From positions 113,539 through 177,538 of the forward strand of contig DASVTU010000023.1 in the NCBI GenBank assembly GCA_036387415.1: 64,000 bases of DNA, read 5' to 3'. Under the pieces are notes generated by a model. That model worked only from the letters and a program-made list of their open reading frames with translations, was not told the origin of the DNA and searched no databases. This stretch comes from DASVTU01 sp036387415. GTDB lineage: Bacteria; Acidobacteriota; Blastocatellia; Pyrinomonadales; Pyrinomonadaceae. A program made the translations under genes and the position numbers. Below, piece after piece: positions 34,273 through 42,207 of the stretch (within the stretch, counting starts at the first letter, position 1; every line of letters starts with the position of its first letter).

Positions 34273-35679
34273 ATGGAAAAACTTTTCGGCACGGACGGCA
34301 TGCGGGGCGAGGCCGGACGCTTCCCTCTCGACCCAGAGACGGTCAAAACGGTGGGACGCTCGCTCGCTCGCCATCTCGCGGCGGACAAAGGAGGTGCGCC
34401 GCGCATCGTCATCGGGCGCGATACGCGTGAGTCAGGCGCGTGGATTGAGAGAGCGTTTGCGAGCGGCGCGCGTGAAGCGGGAGCCGTCTGCGATTTAGCG
34501 GGCGTCATCACAACACCGGGCGTCGCTTTTCTCGTACGCGCTCTGCCAGCCGACGCGGGCGTCGTCATCAGCGCGTCGCACAATCCCTTCCACGATAACG
34601 GCATCAAAATCTTCGCCACGACGGGTCGCAAACTCGACGACCGCGTTGAGCGTCGCATCGAATCAGACATTTACGCCGCACAGGATGAACGAGGCACGGA
34701 AGCACAGATGACGCAAGACGTACATGCGTCGTCCATCGAAGCACACGCGACAGCAGATGAAGCGGATGCTGACGAGAGCAGCCGGGAGGCGCGCGAGCGT
34801 TATCTCGATTATCTCGTTGGAGAAGTGGCGGGCGGGCTTCGTCTGGATGGTTTGTCGGTCGTCGTCGATTGTGCCAACGGCGCGGCTTCCGAACTTGCGC
34901 CCGTACTTTTTGAGCGTCTTGGCGCACGCGTTACGGCAATCAACAATGCGCCTGATGGCCGCAACATCAATCTCGCTTCGGGTTCGTTGCACATGGAGGG
35001 CTTGCAGCAAAAAGTTGTCGAAGTGGGAGCACGACTCGGCGTGGCTTTCGATGGCGACGCCGACCGCGCGTTGTTTGTCGATGCGAAAGGAAGGCTCGTC
35101 GATGGCGACGCAACGTTGTGGGTGATGGCTGGACGCATGAAGGCGCGCGGCGAACTAGCGGGCGACGCTGTGGTCGCCACCGTGATGAGCAACATCGGTC
35201 TGGAACTCGCGCTCGCCTCGCAGGGCATACAGTTGCTGCGCGCCAACGTCGGCGACAAGTACGTGCTCGAAGAACTACTGCGGACGGGCGCAACGCTCGG
35301 CGGCGAGCAGTCGGGACACATCATTTTTCCGCGCATGAGTCTGGCGGGCGACGGTCTGATTACTACCATCAACATGCTGCGCGCCCTCCATGAGACGGGA
35401 CGCGCGCTCGACGAACTCACTGAAGGCTTCGTGCGTTACCCGCAAGTGCTCGTCAACGTCCGCGTGCGCGAAAAGATTCCTTTCGAGGAGTCGCCGGAGA
35501 TTGCACGTGGGGCGCAAGAGGTGGAAGCCGAACTGGGCGCGGGCGGGCGTCTGCTCTTGCGCTATTCGGGCACCGAACCACTGGCGCGCGTCATGATTGA
35601 AGGCAAACGGCAGGAGGAAATCGAACGTCTGGCAAACCGTCTCGCCATCACGATTCGGGAGACGCTCGGCGCTGCCTAA
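34273..35679 (+). CDS. glmM: Phosphoglucosamine mutase GlmM
   Basis: A 468-residue protein. It starts MEKLFGTDGMRGEAG, has the catalytic phosphoserine loop VVISASHNPFHDNGIKIF, the metal loop AFDGDADRALFVD, the sugar loop GGEQSGHIIF and the phosphate-binding RYSGTEPLARVMIEG. It converts glucosamine-6-phosphate to glucosamine-1-phosphate for UDP-GlcNAc. An acidic insertion of about 20 residues near 140-165 (HATADEADADES) makes it longer than the usual 445. It is the third gene of cdaA-cdaR-glmM; CdaA is known to be inhibited by GlmM in Firmicutes. The long upstream frame overlapping cdaR is not conserved. Confidence 0.95.
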   Translation: MEKLFGTDGMRGEAGRFPLDPETVKTVGRSLARHLAADKGGAPRIVIGRDTRESGAWIERAFASGAREAGAVCDLAGVITTPGVAFLVRALPADAGVVISASHNPFHDNGIKIFATTGRKLDDRVERRIESDIYAAQDERGTEAQMTQDVHASSIEAHATADEADADESSREARERYLDYLVGEVAGGLRLDGLSVVVDCANGAASELAPVLFERLGARVTAINNAPDGRNINLASGSLHMEGLQQKVVEVGARLGVAFDGDADRALFVDAKGRLVDGDATLWVMAGRMKARGELAGDAVVATVMSNIGLELALASQGIQLLRANVGDKYVLEELLRTGATLGGEQSGHIIFPRMSLAGDGLITTINMLRALHETGRALDELTEGFVRYPQVLVNVRVREKIPFEESPEIARGAQEVEAELGAGGRLLLRYSGTEPLARVMIEGKRQEEIERLANRLAITIRETLGAA

Positions 35680-35826
35680 ACTTACCCGTAGGGAAATTTT
35701 TACGTAGCCGTAGATGTAAGAAATACATCTTCGTGTTGTTCGGAAATGGGATTCAGAATCGTCCCGACGAAAAAAGCGTCAAAAACCCGCCAAATTTGCG
35801 ATTAACAAAAAAGTTAAAAAATGTAC

Positions 35827-35856
35827 TTGCATGGCATACGCGTTGCGATGTATATT
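35827..35856 (+). promoter_or_regulatory. Sigma-70-type promoter of the structured RNA
   Basis: TTGCAT (35827-35832), an 18-base spacer and TATATT (35851-35856). Transcription would begin near 35863, just before the first hairpin. No gene-like frame is seen between it and the terminator. Confidence 0.6.
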
Positions 35857-35862
35857 GTGGGG

Positions 35863-35975
35863 CAAGAGAGACGGTTGGTGGATCCTCCGTCTCAGTGGTT
35901 GCTGGGGTGAGGACAGTAACCACGAATTGGAACGGGCATAGCATTCCCCAAGTTTGCTGTGCCCGTTCTTCTTTT
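35863..35975 (+). ncRNA. Unrecognised structured RNA with three hairpins and an intrinsic terminator
   Basis: Three stems follow each other. P1: GAGACGG (35868-35874) with CCGTCTC (35887-35893), loop of 12. P2: GTGGTTGCTG (35895-35904) with CAGTAACCAC (35914-35923), one wobble, loop of 9. P3: 14 bp (35930-35943 with 35955-35968, one wobble), loop TTCCCCAAGTT, then TTCTTTT. P3 is a good terminator. Loops 1 and 2 each carry GGA, and AGGA of loop 2 could pair with TCCT of loop 1. It does not match 6S, SRP, tmRNA, RNase P or any riboswitch I know. It may be a small RNA, or a leader or attenuator for the gene 150 bases downstream. The other parts of the 35680-36124 gap show nothing. Confidence 0.6.
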
Positions 35976-36124
35976 GTGCGCGCAACCTCTACGTGGTCAG
36001 ACGGTTGGCCTGCATTGTCGTCGCGGCTAACGACGCATGAGTGTTACAATCAAGGCCGGTTTTTCCTTCAACATTGAGGTTGCGCGTTTTCGTCGGACGA
36101 GAGCGGCGACCATTTCTATCCGGC

Positions 36125-37648
36125 ATGAATCCGAGCGACTACCGACGCGAATACGCCGCCTTTTGCTCCGCACTCGAACGTGCGAGACACCGTCTGCACG
36201 CCGGTCACGATTCCGAGCCGAATCTCCAACCAATCTTTGAACGCTACACAGACCTCTGGACACGCGAGGCGACGGAGAGCCTGCGCCTCGCGCGCGAGGA
36301 AACGCCCGCACATCTTGAGACCGAGCGGGCAGCTTTGCTCGCGCTCGTCGGCGCGGCGCGCAATCTCTACGCGGAAGCGTATGCGAGAGAGACGAGCGAT
36401 GAGCTTGCGCTCTGTGAAGCATCGGCGCGCATGGAGTGGGAAGGCGAAAGAGTTGCGGCGGGCGATGTGCCAGGACGCATCGAAGTCGAATCCGACGCCG
36501 TGCGTCGCAGCGAACTTGCCGCGCGTTGGTTCGACGCGATTCGTTCCTGCGATGATTTGCGCGCCGCACGTCTCGAAGCTGTGCGGGAATCGGCGCGCGT
36601 GCTCGGTTTCGATGACGAACGGCGGATGCGGCAAGAGACGACGGGTGTGGAGGATGAAAAGGTTGCTGCCGGAGCGGACGCATTTCTTCAGCGCACGTCC
36701 TCCGTCTATCACCGACATCTCGCGCAGTGGGCGTCGCGTGAACTTTCTCCGCAACTCGCCGCCGCTCCGAAGTATGCCGACAGTCTTTTCTTCAGACGCA
36801 TGGGGCAACTCGACGCGCTTTTCTCACGTCGCAAACTACAGACGGTTTACGCCGCGACGATGCGTGGTCTCGGCATACGCGTCGAGACGCAGAGCAACAT
36901 ACGCATCGACGACGAGGCGCGACCTTTGAAGAGAGCGGGCGCGTCTTCGTTTGGTATCGACGTGCCGGATGAAATTTATCTCGTCGTTAATCCTCAGAGC
37001 ACGGGCGCGCGTCTCTATAGAGACTTCTTTCAACAGGCAGGACGCGCGCAAGTGTGGGCGTGGGCATCGCGCGACGTGGCGCAGCGTTATCCCGAATTTA
37101 TCTATGCGCCGGACGGCGCGACGCGCGAAGGCCATGCGCTGTTGTTTGGCAGTCTGTTTCAGGAAGCGGCGTGGCACGCGGAGCAGTTTGGACTGAGGGA
37201 AACGGAGGCGAAGGATGCTGCGCGCACGTTCGCGCTCGCGGAGATGTACGAGATTCGTCTCTGCTGCGCGCGGCTCGGTTACGGTCTCGCGTTGCGGGAT
37301 GCGGCGGACGCGCGTTCCGAGCAACTCGCGGAGACTTACGCGACGCTGCACACGGAGGCGACGGGTTTTCGCTACGAGGCGGCGACGAGTTTGTTTGATG
37401 CGAGCGAAGCTGATGGAGCGTCAGTGCGTTTGCGCGCGAGCCTTTTCGCGGCGGGTTTGCGTGAGTATTTGCGCGAAAGATATGGGCGGCGTTGGTGGAA
37501 TGCGCGGGGCACGGGCGATGAGTTGATTGACGTTTGGAATACTGCATCGCGTTACCGGGTCGAAGAACTGGCGCGTCTGATTGGTGCGGGCGAGTTGGAT
37601 TTTGATTTGCTGGCGGACAATTTAGTGGCGACGATGAATGACGAATAA
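36125..37648 (+). CDS. M3-like peptidase fold protein lacking the zinc motif (pseudopeptidase)
   Basis: A 507-residue, mainly helical soluble protein. The start at 36125 (MNPSDYRREYAAFC) is chosen because the upstream frame looks random. The C-terminal half follows the layout of M3-type oligopeptidases: a beta strand DEIYLVVNPQ, then YRDFFQQAGRAQVWAWASRD where the family has a HExxH helix, PEFIYAPDGATREGHALLFG where the third ligand Glu lies, and a tail REYLRERYGRRWW ... ELIDVWNTASRYRVEELARL. The expected HEAGHA is QQAGRA, so both His ligands and the catalytic Glu are gone. It is therefore probably inactive as a metallopeptidase and may bind peptides or proteins. The fold assignment is from remembered family patterns, not a search. 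Confidence 0.65.
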   Translation: MNPSDYRREYAAFCSALERARHRLHAGHDSEPNLQPIFERYTDLWTREATESLRLAREETPAHLETERAALLALVGAARNLYAEAYARETSDELALCEASARMEWEGERVAAGDVPGRIEVESDAVRRSELAARWFDAIRSCDDLRAARLEAVRESARVLGFDDERRMRQETTGVEDEKVAAGADAFLQRTSSVYHRHLAQWASRELSPQLAAAPKYADSLFFRRMGQLDALFSRRKLQTVYAATMRGLGIRVETQSNIRIDDEARPLKRAGASSFGIDVPDEIYLVVNPQSTGARLYRDFFQQAGRAQVWAWASRDVAQRYPEFIYAPDGATREGHALLFGSLFQEAAWHAEQFGLRETEAKDAARTFALAEMYEIRLCCARLGYGLALRDAADARSEQLAETYATLHTEATGFRYEAATSLFDASEADGASVRLRASLFAAGLREYLRERYGRRWWNARGTGDELIDVWNTASRYRVEELARLIGAGELDFDLLADNLVATMNDE

Positions 37649-37674
37649 AGAGTTGAATGGTCGATAAAGAATGA

Positions 37675-37755
37675 AGAGTTGGAAAGTTAAGAACGGTTGG
37701 ACGGTTGATGAAGCAGAGTTGAAAAGTTGAAGAATAGTTGGATGGTTGATGAAGC
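37675..37755 (+). repeat. Direct tandem repeat R11 (two copies of about 40 bp) containing the aroB start
   Basis: Copy 1 is 37675-37714 and copy 2 is 37715-37755; both begin AGAGTTG and end GGTTGATGAAGC. A partial earlier copy lies at 37649-37674. The aroB ATG (37742) sits in copy 2; the same place in copy 1 reads ACG. No inverted arm is present, unlike the other elements. Confidence 0.75.
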
Positions 37756-38902
37756 AAAAGTGCGACGCGTGCGGGTCGAACTAGGCGCGCGCGATGGTTA
37801 CGAGATAGAAATCGGGCGGGGGACGCTTGATAGTCTGGGTGAGGTGTCGCGTCGCTCTTTGCCGCGTCATGCGGGGCGCGTGGCGCTCGTCTCGAATCGT
37901 CGCGTCTTTGCGTTGTACGGCGCGCGTGCGGTGTCGTCTCTGCGGGCGGCGGGTTTCAGCGTTGCGCCGTGGTTGATGGGCGACGGCGAGCGTTATAAAT
38001 CGCTTCAGACGGTGGAGCGTGCATTGGCTTTTCTGGCGGAGACGGGGTTGGAGCGAGGCGATGCGGTGGCGGCGCTTGGCGGCGGAGTGGTGGGCGATTT
38101 GGCGGGGTTCGCGGCTGCGGTGTACCTGCGCGGCGTCGCGTACGTGCAAGTGCCGACGACCCTGTTGGCGCAGATAGATTCGTCTGTCGGAGGCAAGACG
38201 GCGGTGAACATGCGCGCCGGCAAAAATCTAGTCGGGGCGTTTCATCAACCGCGCGCCGTGTTGATTGACACGGAGAGTCTGCGGACGTTGCCGCGCCGGG
38301 AGTTGACCGCCGGATGGTGCGAGGCAATTAAGCAGGGAGCCGTCGGCGACCGCCGTCTGTTTGAACGGACGCGTCGCTTCCTTGAAGGCGAAGCGAGTGT
38401 CGGTCATCATGTCGGCGCGTCGCGGGAGGACGAGTTGGCGGAGTTGATTGCGACGCAGTGCGCGTTCAAGGCGAGGATTGTGGCGAATGATGAGAGGGAG
38501 GATGTGGAGCGCACGGATAGGCTATCGCGTCGTATATTGAACTTCGGTCACACGGTCGGCCACGCGCTCGAAGCAGCGACCGCCTACAGGCGTTTCCGTC
38601 ATGGCGAAGCGGTCGGCTACGGGATGCTGGCGGCGGGCGAAATATCTTTTAGGCTAGGAATGCTCGACGGTGCGGAGTTAGAATTGCTGCGCCGGACGGT
38701 CGGATTGGCAGGAAGATTGCCGCGCGCCGCCGACCTCAATGTTGAAACCATTCTCGGCGCGCTGCGTACTGACAAGAAAGCAATCGGCGGCGACGTTCGT
38801 TGGATACTGCTCGAACGTTTAGGCCGCGCTCGCATCGTCAGTGGACGTGACATCTCGACGCGCATCTTGCGCTCCTCACTTCGCGCCGCATTGCGTGCTT
38901 GA
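37742..38902 (+). CDS. aroB: 3-dehydroquinate synthase AroB
   Basis: A 386-residue protein. NAD-binding and catalytic motifs are intact: ALGGGVVGDLAGFAAAVYLRG, PTTLLAQIDSSVGGKTAVN, GWCEAIKQGAV with the zinc Glu, and FGHTVGHALEA with zinc His. It converts DAHP to 3-dehydroquinate, step two of the shikimate pathway. The ATG at 37742 gives MVDEAKVRRV; a TTG 15 bases earlier is possible. The start lies in a tandem repeat without a good ribosome site. No other aro genes are adjacent. Confidence 0.95.
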   Translation: MVDEAKVRRVRVELGARDGYEIEIGRGTLDSLGEVSRRSLPRHAGRVALVSNRRVFALYGARAVSSLRAAGFSVAPWLMGDGERYKSLQTVERALAFLAETGLERGDAVAALGGGVVGDLAGFAAAVYLRGVAYVQVPTTLLAQIDSSVGGKTAVNMRAGKNLVGAFHQPRAVLIDTESLRTLPRRELTAGWCEAIKQGAVGDRRLFERTRRFLEGEASVGHHVGASREDELAELIATQCAFKARIVANDEREDVERTDRLSRRILNFGHTVGHALEAATAYRRFRHGEAVGYGMLAAGEISFRLGMLDGAELELLRRTVGLAGRLPRAADLNVETILGALRTDKKAIGGDVRWILLERLGRARIVSGRDISTRILRSSLRAALRA

Positions 38903-38931
38903 CTCCTAACTGTCGTCATGAGGAACACAAG

Positions 38932-39336
38932 ATGAACAACTTGCAGAACACTTGCAAGAACGCGAGCAGTTCCAGCGAGCGTGGAGGCGCGAGTCTCAAA
39001 TTTATCATCTTTATCTTGGTCTTGGCGGCGGCGGCTTACGTTGCTTACCTGTACGTGCCAATCGCTTATCAGGCATCGCTGTTCAAAGTCTACATGCAGG
39101 ACACGGTGGACAAAGCGGTGGCGACAGGACAGACTACGGCGTGGGTTGAAAATCAATTCCGTGCGAGCGCGCCCGAATACGGCGTGCCACCGAATGCGAC
39201 TTACAAAGTCGAACAGCGCGACGGGCGTATGCAAGCCAACGCGCGCTGGATACGACCCGTCGTGCTTCCCGTCTATACCTACCAATACAACTTCGACCAC
39301 ACCGTCAAGAGCGGCAGTTTCCTGACGCCGCGATGA
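38932..39336 (+). CDS. Single-pass membrane protein, DUF4845-like
   Basis: A 134-residue protein with AGGA 8 bases before the ATG at 38932. A polar N-terminus ending RGGASLK leads to one membrane helix (FIIFILVLAAAAYVAYLYVP), then a short outer domain (YMQDTVDKAVATGQTTAWVE; YGVPPNATYKVEQRDG; VLPVYTYQYNFDH). This order resembles DUF4845/pseudopilin-like small proteins. The function is unknown. It follows aroB by 29 bases and may be cotranscribed. Confidence 0.65.
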   Translation: MNNLQNTCKNASSSSERGGASLKFIIFILVLAAAAYVAYLYVPIAYQASLFKVYMQDTVDKAVATGQTTAWVENQFRASAPEYGVPPNATYKVEQRDGRMQANARWIRPVVLPVYTYQYNFDHTVKSGSFLTPR

Positions 39337-39340
39337 TGTC

Positions 39341-39429
39341 AGGGATAAGGGCAGAGGGACAAGGGATGAAGGCATAGCTGTCAAGAAGCAGCATTGCTTT
39401 CATCGCTCGTCGCTCCGCCCTTATCCTTT
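39341..39429. repeat. Intergenic palindrome R12 (word GGGATAA / GGGATGA)
   Basis: The left arm 39342-39373 has the words GGGATAA, GGGCAGA, GGGACAA, GGGATGA. The right arm 39397-39428 is the inverse (CATCGCT, CGTCGCT, CCGCCCT, TATCCTT). The apex AAGAAGCAGCATTGCTTTC can pair further. It lies between convergent genes; the word is shared with R16. Confidence 0.75.
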
Positions 39430-39432
39430 AGT

Positions 39433-40311
39433 TTATCGTGTAAATCTGTGTGAAGGTCTGCCGATGTGGATGTGTGGGCCGGTGGCGGAGCCGGGGATGG
39501 CTTGACGAAAGGCGAGGAACGGAATCCCTGCGCTTTGCAGATAAGCGATGAGTGCGCGGCCTTCGTTGGTGTCGGGATGGACGCCGACATCCATGGCGTT
39601 GCGATGGTCGAAGCCGAGACGGTTGTGCACGTCGGTCTGTCCGAACGCGCTGATGGGCAGACGACGGCCAAACTGTGAGATGAAGAAGCCTTCGACTTTT
39701 CCCGCCTCCGCAAGCGACCAACTGCCGAAACCATTGTAACGAACGTAAGCGGTCTTTCTGAGATAAGTTTTCGGCGTGACGACGGTCGGCGCTTCAAATT
39801 TGGGCATGTCGGCGATTTGGGCGAGCGCGTCGAGTTCGGCCAGCGTCTCGGCGAGCACCTGGTCTGCTCCCGCGAGTTGGACGCGAACTTCTTCTACTTT
39901 ACTGCGTGCCTCTGCGAGCGCCGTTTCGTTCTCCTCCATCTCTCGACGCGAGAGGAGTCCTTCGTTGTAGAGTTCCTTGAGTTTGGCCGTCTGTTCGGTG
40001 GCTCGCTTGAAGCCCGCCTCGCGCAAGGCAAGCAACTCTTGCAGACTCGTCTTGTAGTCTTCCGTGGCTTTCACCAGACTGTCGCGAGATTTGGCACGCA
40101 GGTCTTCGGGCTTGCTCTGTGCTTCTTTCGCAGACTCTTTGACCGCCGACGCTTTCTTGTTTTTTGCCGCGACACGCTTTTGCGCGGCAGCGTTCGACTT
40201 CTGCGCCGGAGACGCGTCGACGCCCGACGCCACAAGCAGCGTCAGCGCGATGGTCAAGAAGATGTGTTTTCCCTTAGACACTGTTGCGGTCGTTCTCCTG
40301 AAGTTTGTCAT
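39433..40311 (-). CDS. Secreted coiled-coil protein with C-terminal M15-like (LD/DD-peptidase-like) domain
   Basis: A 292-residue protein with a signal-like N-terminus (KGKHIFLTIALTLLVASGVDA), an Ala/Lys-rich stretch, and a long coiled coil (about 65-165). The last 110 residues carry HNRLGFDHRNAMDVGVHP, AYLQSAGIPFLAFRQA and TGPHIHIG; His, Asp and HxH are arranged as in zinc M15/M15-like carboxypeptidases. It may trim peptidoglycan or act as a lipoprotein-independent anchor. The start is uncertain: ATG at 40311, or GTG at 40281 with AGGAG 13 bases upstream and a cleaner signal peptide. Confidence 0.65.
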   Translation of the reverse strand: MTNFRRTTATVSKGKHIFLTIALTLLVASGVDASPAQKSNAAAQKRVAAKNKKASAVKESAKEAQSKPEDLRAKSRDSLVKATEDYKTSLQELLALREAGFKRATEQTAKLKELYNEGLLSRREMEENETALAEARSKVEEVRVQLAGADQVLAETLAELDALAQIADMPKFEAPTVVTPKTYLRKTAYVRYNGFGSWSLAEAGKVEGFFISQFGRRLPISAFGQTDVHNRLGFDHRNAMDVGVHPDTNEGRALIAYLQSAGIPFLAFRQAIPGSATGPHIHIGRPSHRFTR

Positions 40312-40401
40312 GACGCATGCGTTTGCGGTTCGCATGGATGACGATGGCCTAATGTGTGCGCGTGAATTGGCGAAGCTTGAAGCGAATCGGCGCGGAAGCA
40401 C

Positions 40402-40893
40402 TCAGGTAATACGCGACTCTTTGTGAGAAGGTTCAAAGGTGCGTGTTGTGTGTTCGGTCACGCTTGCTACTGGTTGACGAATGGCATCAATTTGCGTCAA
40501 GGGACGTTGTTCAAAGAGTGATTGTTTTGATGCCTGTTCGGGCAGAGAGGTTGGCTGAAACCCGCTTATCAGGCGGGATAACTGCCGCCCCAACAGCACC
40601 GCCGTTCCCAAAACCATTAGTAAACTAAAAAGCGCGAGCATCATAATGGCCGGCACCGGAAAATGTCTGCTGAATAATTCGACAACCACCACGAAGACAA
40701 GCCCCAGACCGCCGAGAGTGATGCCTGCCGTCGCCGCGATGATGAGTGTGATGAGCCATATCATGCCGCGCGAGGTGTGTCCGGTGGTCGCTTTGACTTC
40801 GTTAATGTTGACGGGCGAAAAGAGGTTCGCGCCACACTGTTTGCAATAGCTGAGACCGTGCGCGGCCTGATAGCCGCAGGATGGACAATACAT
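40402..40893 (-). CDS. Zinc-ribbon membrane protein
   Basis: A 163-residue protein starting at the ATG at 40893, with GGAGG 10 bases upstream. A four-Cys ribbon (MYCPSCGYQAAHGLSYCKQCGANL) is followed by two membrane helices (MIWLITLIIAATAGITLGGL and VPAIMMLALFSLLMVLGTAV) and a polar tail. Such ribbon-plus-TM proteins are common in Acidobacteria and have no known function. It is on the same strand as the next gene, 90 bases away. Confidence 0.8.
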   Translation of the reverse strand: MYCPSCGYQAAHGLSYCKQCGANLFSPVNINEVKATTGHTSRGMIWLITLIIAATAGITLGGLGLVFVVVVELFSRHFPVPAIMMLALFSLLMVLGTAVLLGRQLSRLISGFQPTSLPEQASKQSLFEQRPLTQIDAIRQPVASVTEHTTRTFEPSHKESRIT

Positions 40894-41100
40894 TTCGTAA
40901 CCCTCCGCGATGGTGTACGAATGAAGACGGCGCGAAGTTCGGCGGCAAACGAGCGTTTTGCGCGCCATCTGCGCGACGCGCGCGTTGACAAGGGCGAACC
41001 CGTTTGTTAGCTTCGCGTCATTAGTAACAGAAAATTGTTAAAAGAAAGTATGTGGCTCTTACGTCTTCGGCATTCTCATTCAATGTCCAAACTACACCCC

Positions 41101-42129
41101 ATGTTCAAGGTTTCGTCACGCACGCGCCTCGCGGGTTGGTTGTTGGTCGTCGCGTCTCTGGTCGCGGCGGGCGGCTGCAATCCTTCGCGCAAGGTATCCG
41201 TGCCGCAGCTTTTGACGCCGCTCGCGGAGGCCGACACGTCGCGCCTTATTTCGGAGATTAATCGTCTCGCCGTCGTGCGCTCGTTGCGCGGCAAAGTTGA
41301 TATACAGTTTCTCGACACTTCTTTTGCCGAATGCGGCGTGGCGGAAAAATACCGTACGGCGGAAGGCTCCGTGACGCTGCAACGACCCGGACAAGTTTAT
41401 CTGACCATCGACGGGCCATTTGGCGTCAACATCGCGCAGATGACTTCCGACGGCAGACAGTTTCGCGTCGCCGTCTTGCGGGGCGACGAGAAATACAAGA
41501 AATTCGTCAAAGGCACGAACGATGCTGATTATGGCAAACTGCCCAACGCCGAGCCAGTCAAGTGCAACGGCAACGGCGACCAGGCCGATGCGATGGGCGT
41601 ACGGACGGTGAGCGCGCTGTCGAGTCTGCGCCCGCAGCATTTCACGGATGCGCTACTACTGCTCCCCGCCGCGACGCCGGGAGCCAATTTCACCTACGCG
41701 CAGACCGAAACATTCGAGGAAGAACCCGATGCGCGCCCACGTGCGAAGAAGGGAGCGCGCGTCGTGCGCGGCTATTATTTGCTGGTCGAACTCGTCCCGC
41801 TCGCCGAAGGGCGCGCACGCGTTACGCGGCGTTTCTGGTTCGACCGCGTTGGCGAACTCCGCCTCGCACGCGTCCAAACCTACGACGCGCGCGGGCAGTT
41901 GACGACCGATGTGGTCTATAAATCTCCTGTAAACTTTGGCGAAGCTGGAACCTACAAACTGCCCTCGCAGATAGAACTGACGCGCCCGCAAGATCGGTAT
42001 GCCTTGCGTATCAGTTATCAAACGCCCGAATCGGTCAAACTCGACCAGCCCTACGAGGGAGAGGTCTTCGACCTCAAAAATAGCTGGAATCTGCCGGAAG
42101 TCGATTTGGACGCAGGAAACCGTAAATAG
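41101..42129 (+). CDS. Lipoprotein of LolA/LolB-like fold (DUF4292-like)
   Basis: A 342-residue protein. The start at 41101 gives MFKVSSRTRLAGWLLVVASL and a lipobox-like AAGGC with Cys near 26; an upstream ATG at 41050 is possible. The mature part reads like the half-barrel of lipoprotein carriers (SLRGKVDIQFLDT; GSVTLQRPGQVYLTIDGPFG; QFRVAVLRGDEKY). It ends with a long beta region (FWFDRVGELRLARVQTYDARG). Together with the permease, the ATPase and the LolA-like gene that follow, it is probably the outer-membrane receptor (LolB role) or another client of the same system. Confidence 0.65.
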   Translation: MFKVSSRTRLAGWLLVVASLVAAGGCNPSRKVSVPQLLTPLAEADTSRLISEINRLAVVRSLRGKVDIQFLDTSFAECGVAEKYRTAEGSVTLQRPGQVYLTIDGPFGVNIAQMTSDGRQFRVAVLRGDEKYKKFVKGTNDADYGKLPNAEPVKCNGNGDQADAMGVRTVSALSSLRPQHFTDALLLLPAATPGANFTYAQTETFEEEPDARPRAKKGARVVRGYYLLVELVPLAEGRARVTRRFWFDRVGELRLARVQTYDARGQLTTDVVYKSPVNFGEAGTYKLPSQIELTRPQDRYALRISYQTPESVKLDQPYEGEVFDLKNSWNLPEVDLDAGNRK

Positions 42130-42204
42130 TGAATAGTAAATCGTAAATGGTGAAAACGAAGAACTTGTTTTATCCATTTACGATTTACTATTTACCATTC
42201 ACTA
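42124..42204. repeat. Intergenic palindrome R13 (word GTAAATN / GTGAATR)
   Basis: The left arm 42124-42152 has the 7-base words AATAGTG, AATAGTA, AATCGTA, AATGGTG. The right arm 42171-42204 is the inverse. The apex AAAACGAAGAACTTGTTTT is itself palindromic. The left arm includes the stop codon of the lipoprotein gene, and the right arm ends 3 bases before the next ATG. This is the clearest example of the family; the word is shared with R14. Confidence 0.9.
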
Positions 42205-42207
42205 ATC

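Noticed and set aside
35863..35975. 6S RNA, SRP RNA or a known riboswitch
   Set aside because: It lacks the central bubble of 6S, the GGAAGC tetraloop region of SRP RNA, and the core motifs of the c-di-AMP, c-di-GMP, fluoride, THF and guanidine classes as I remember them.
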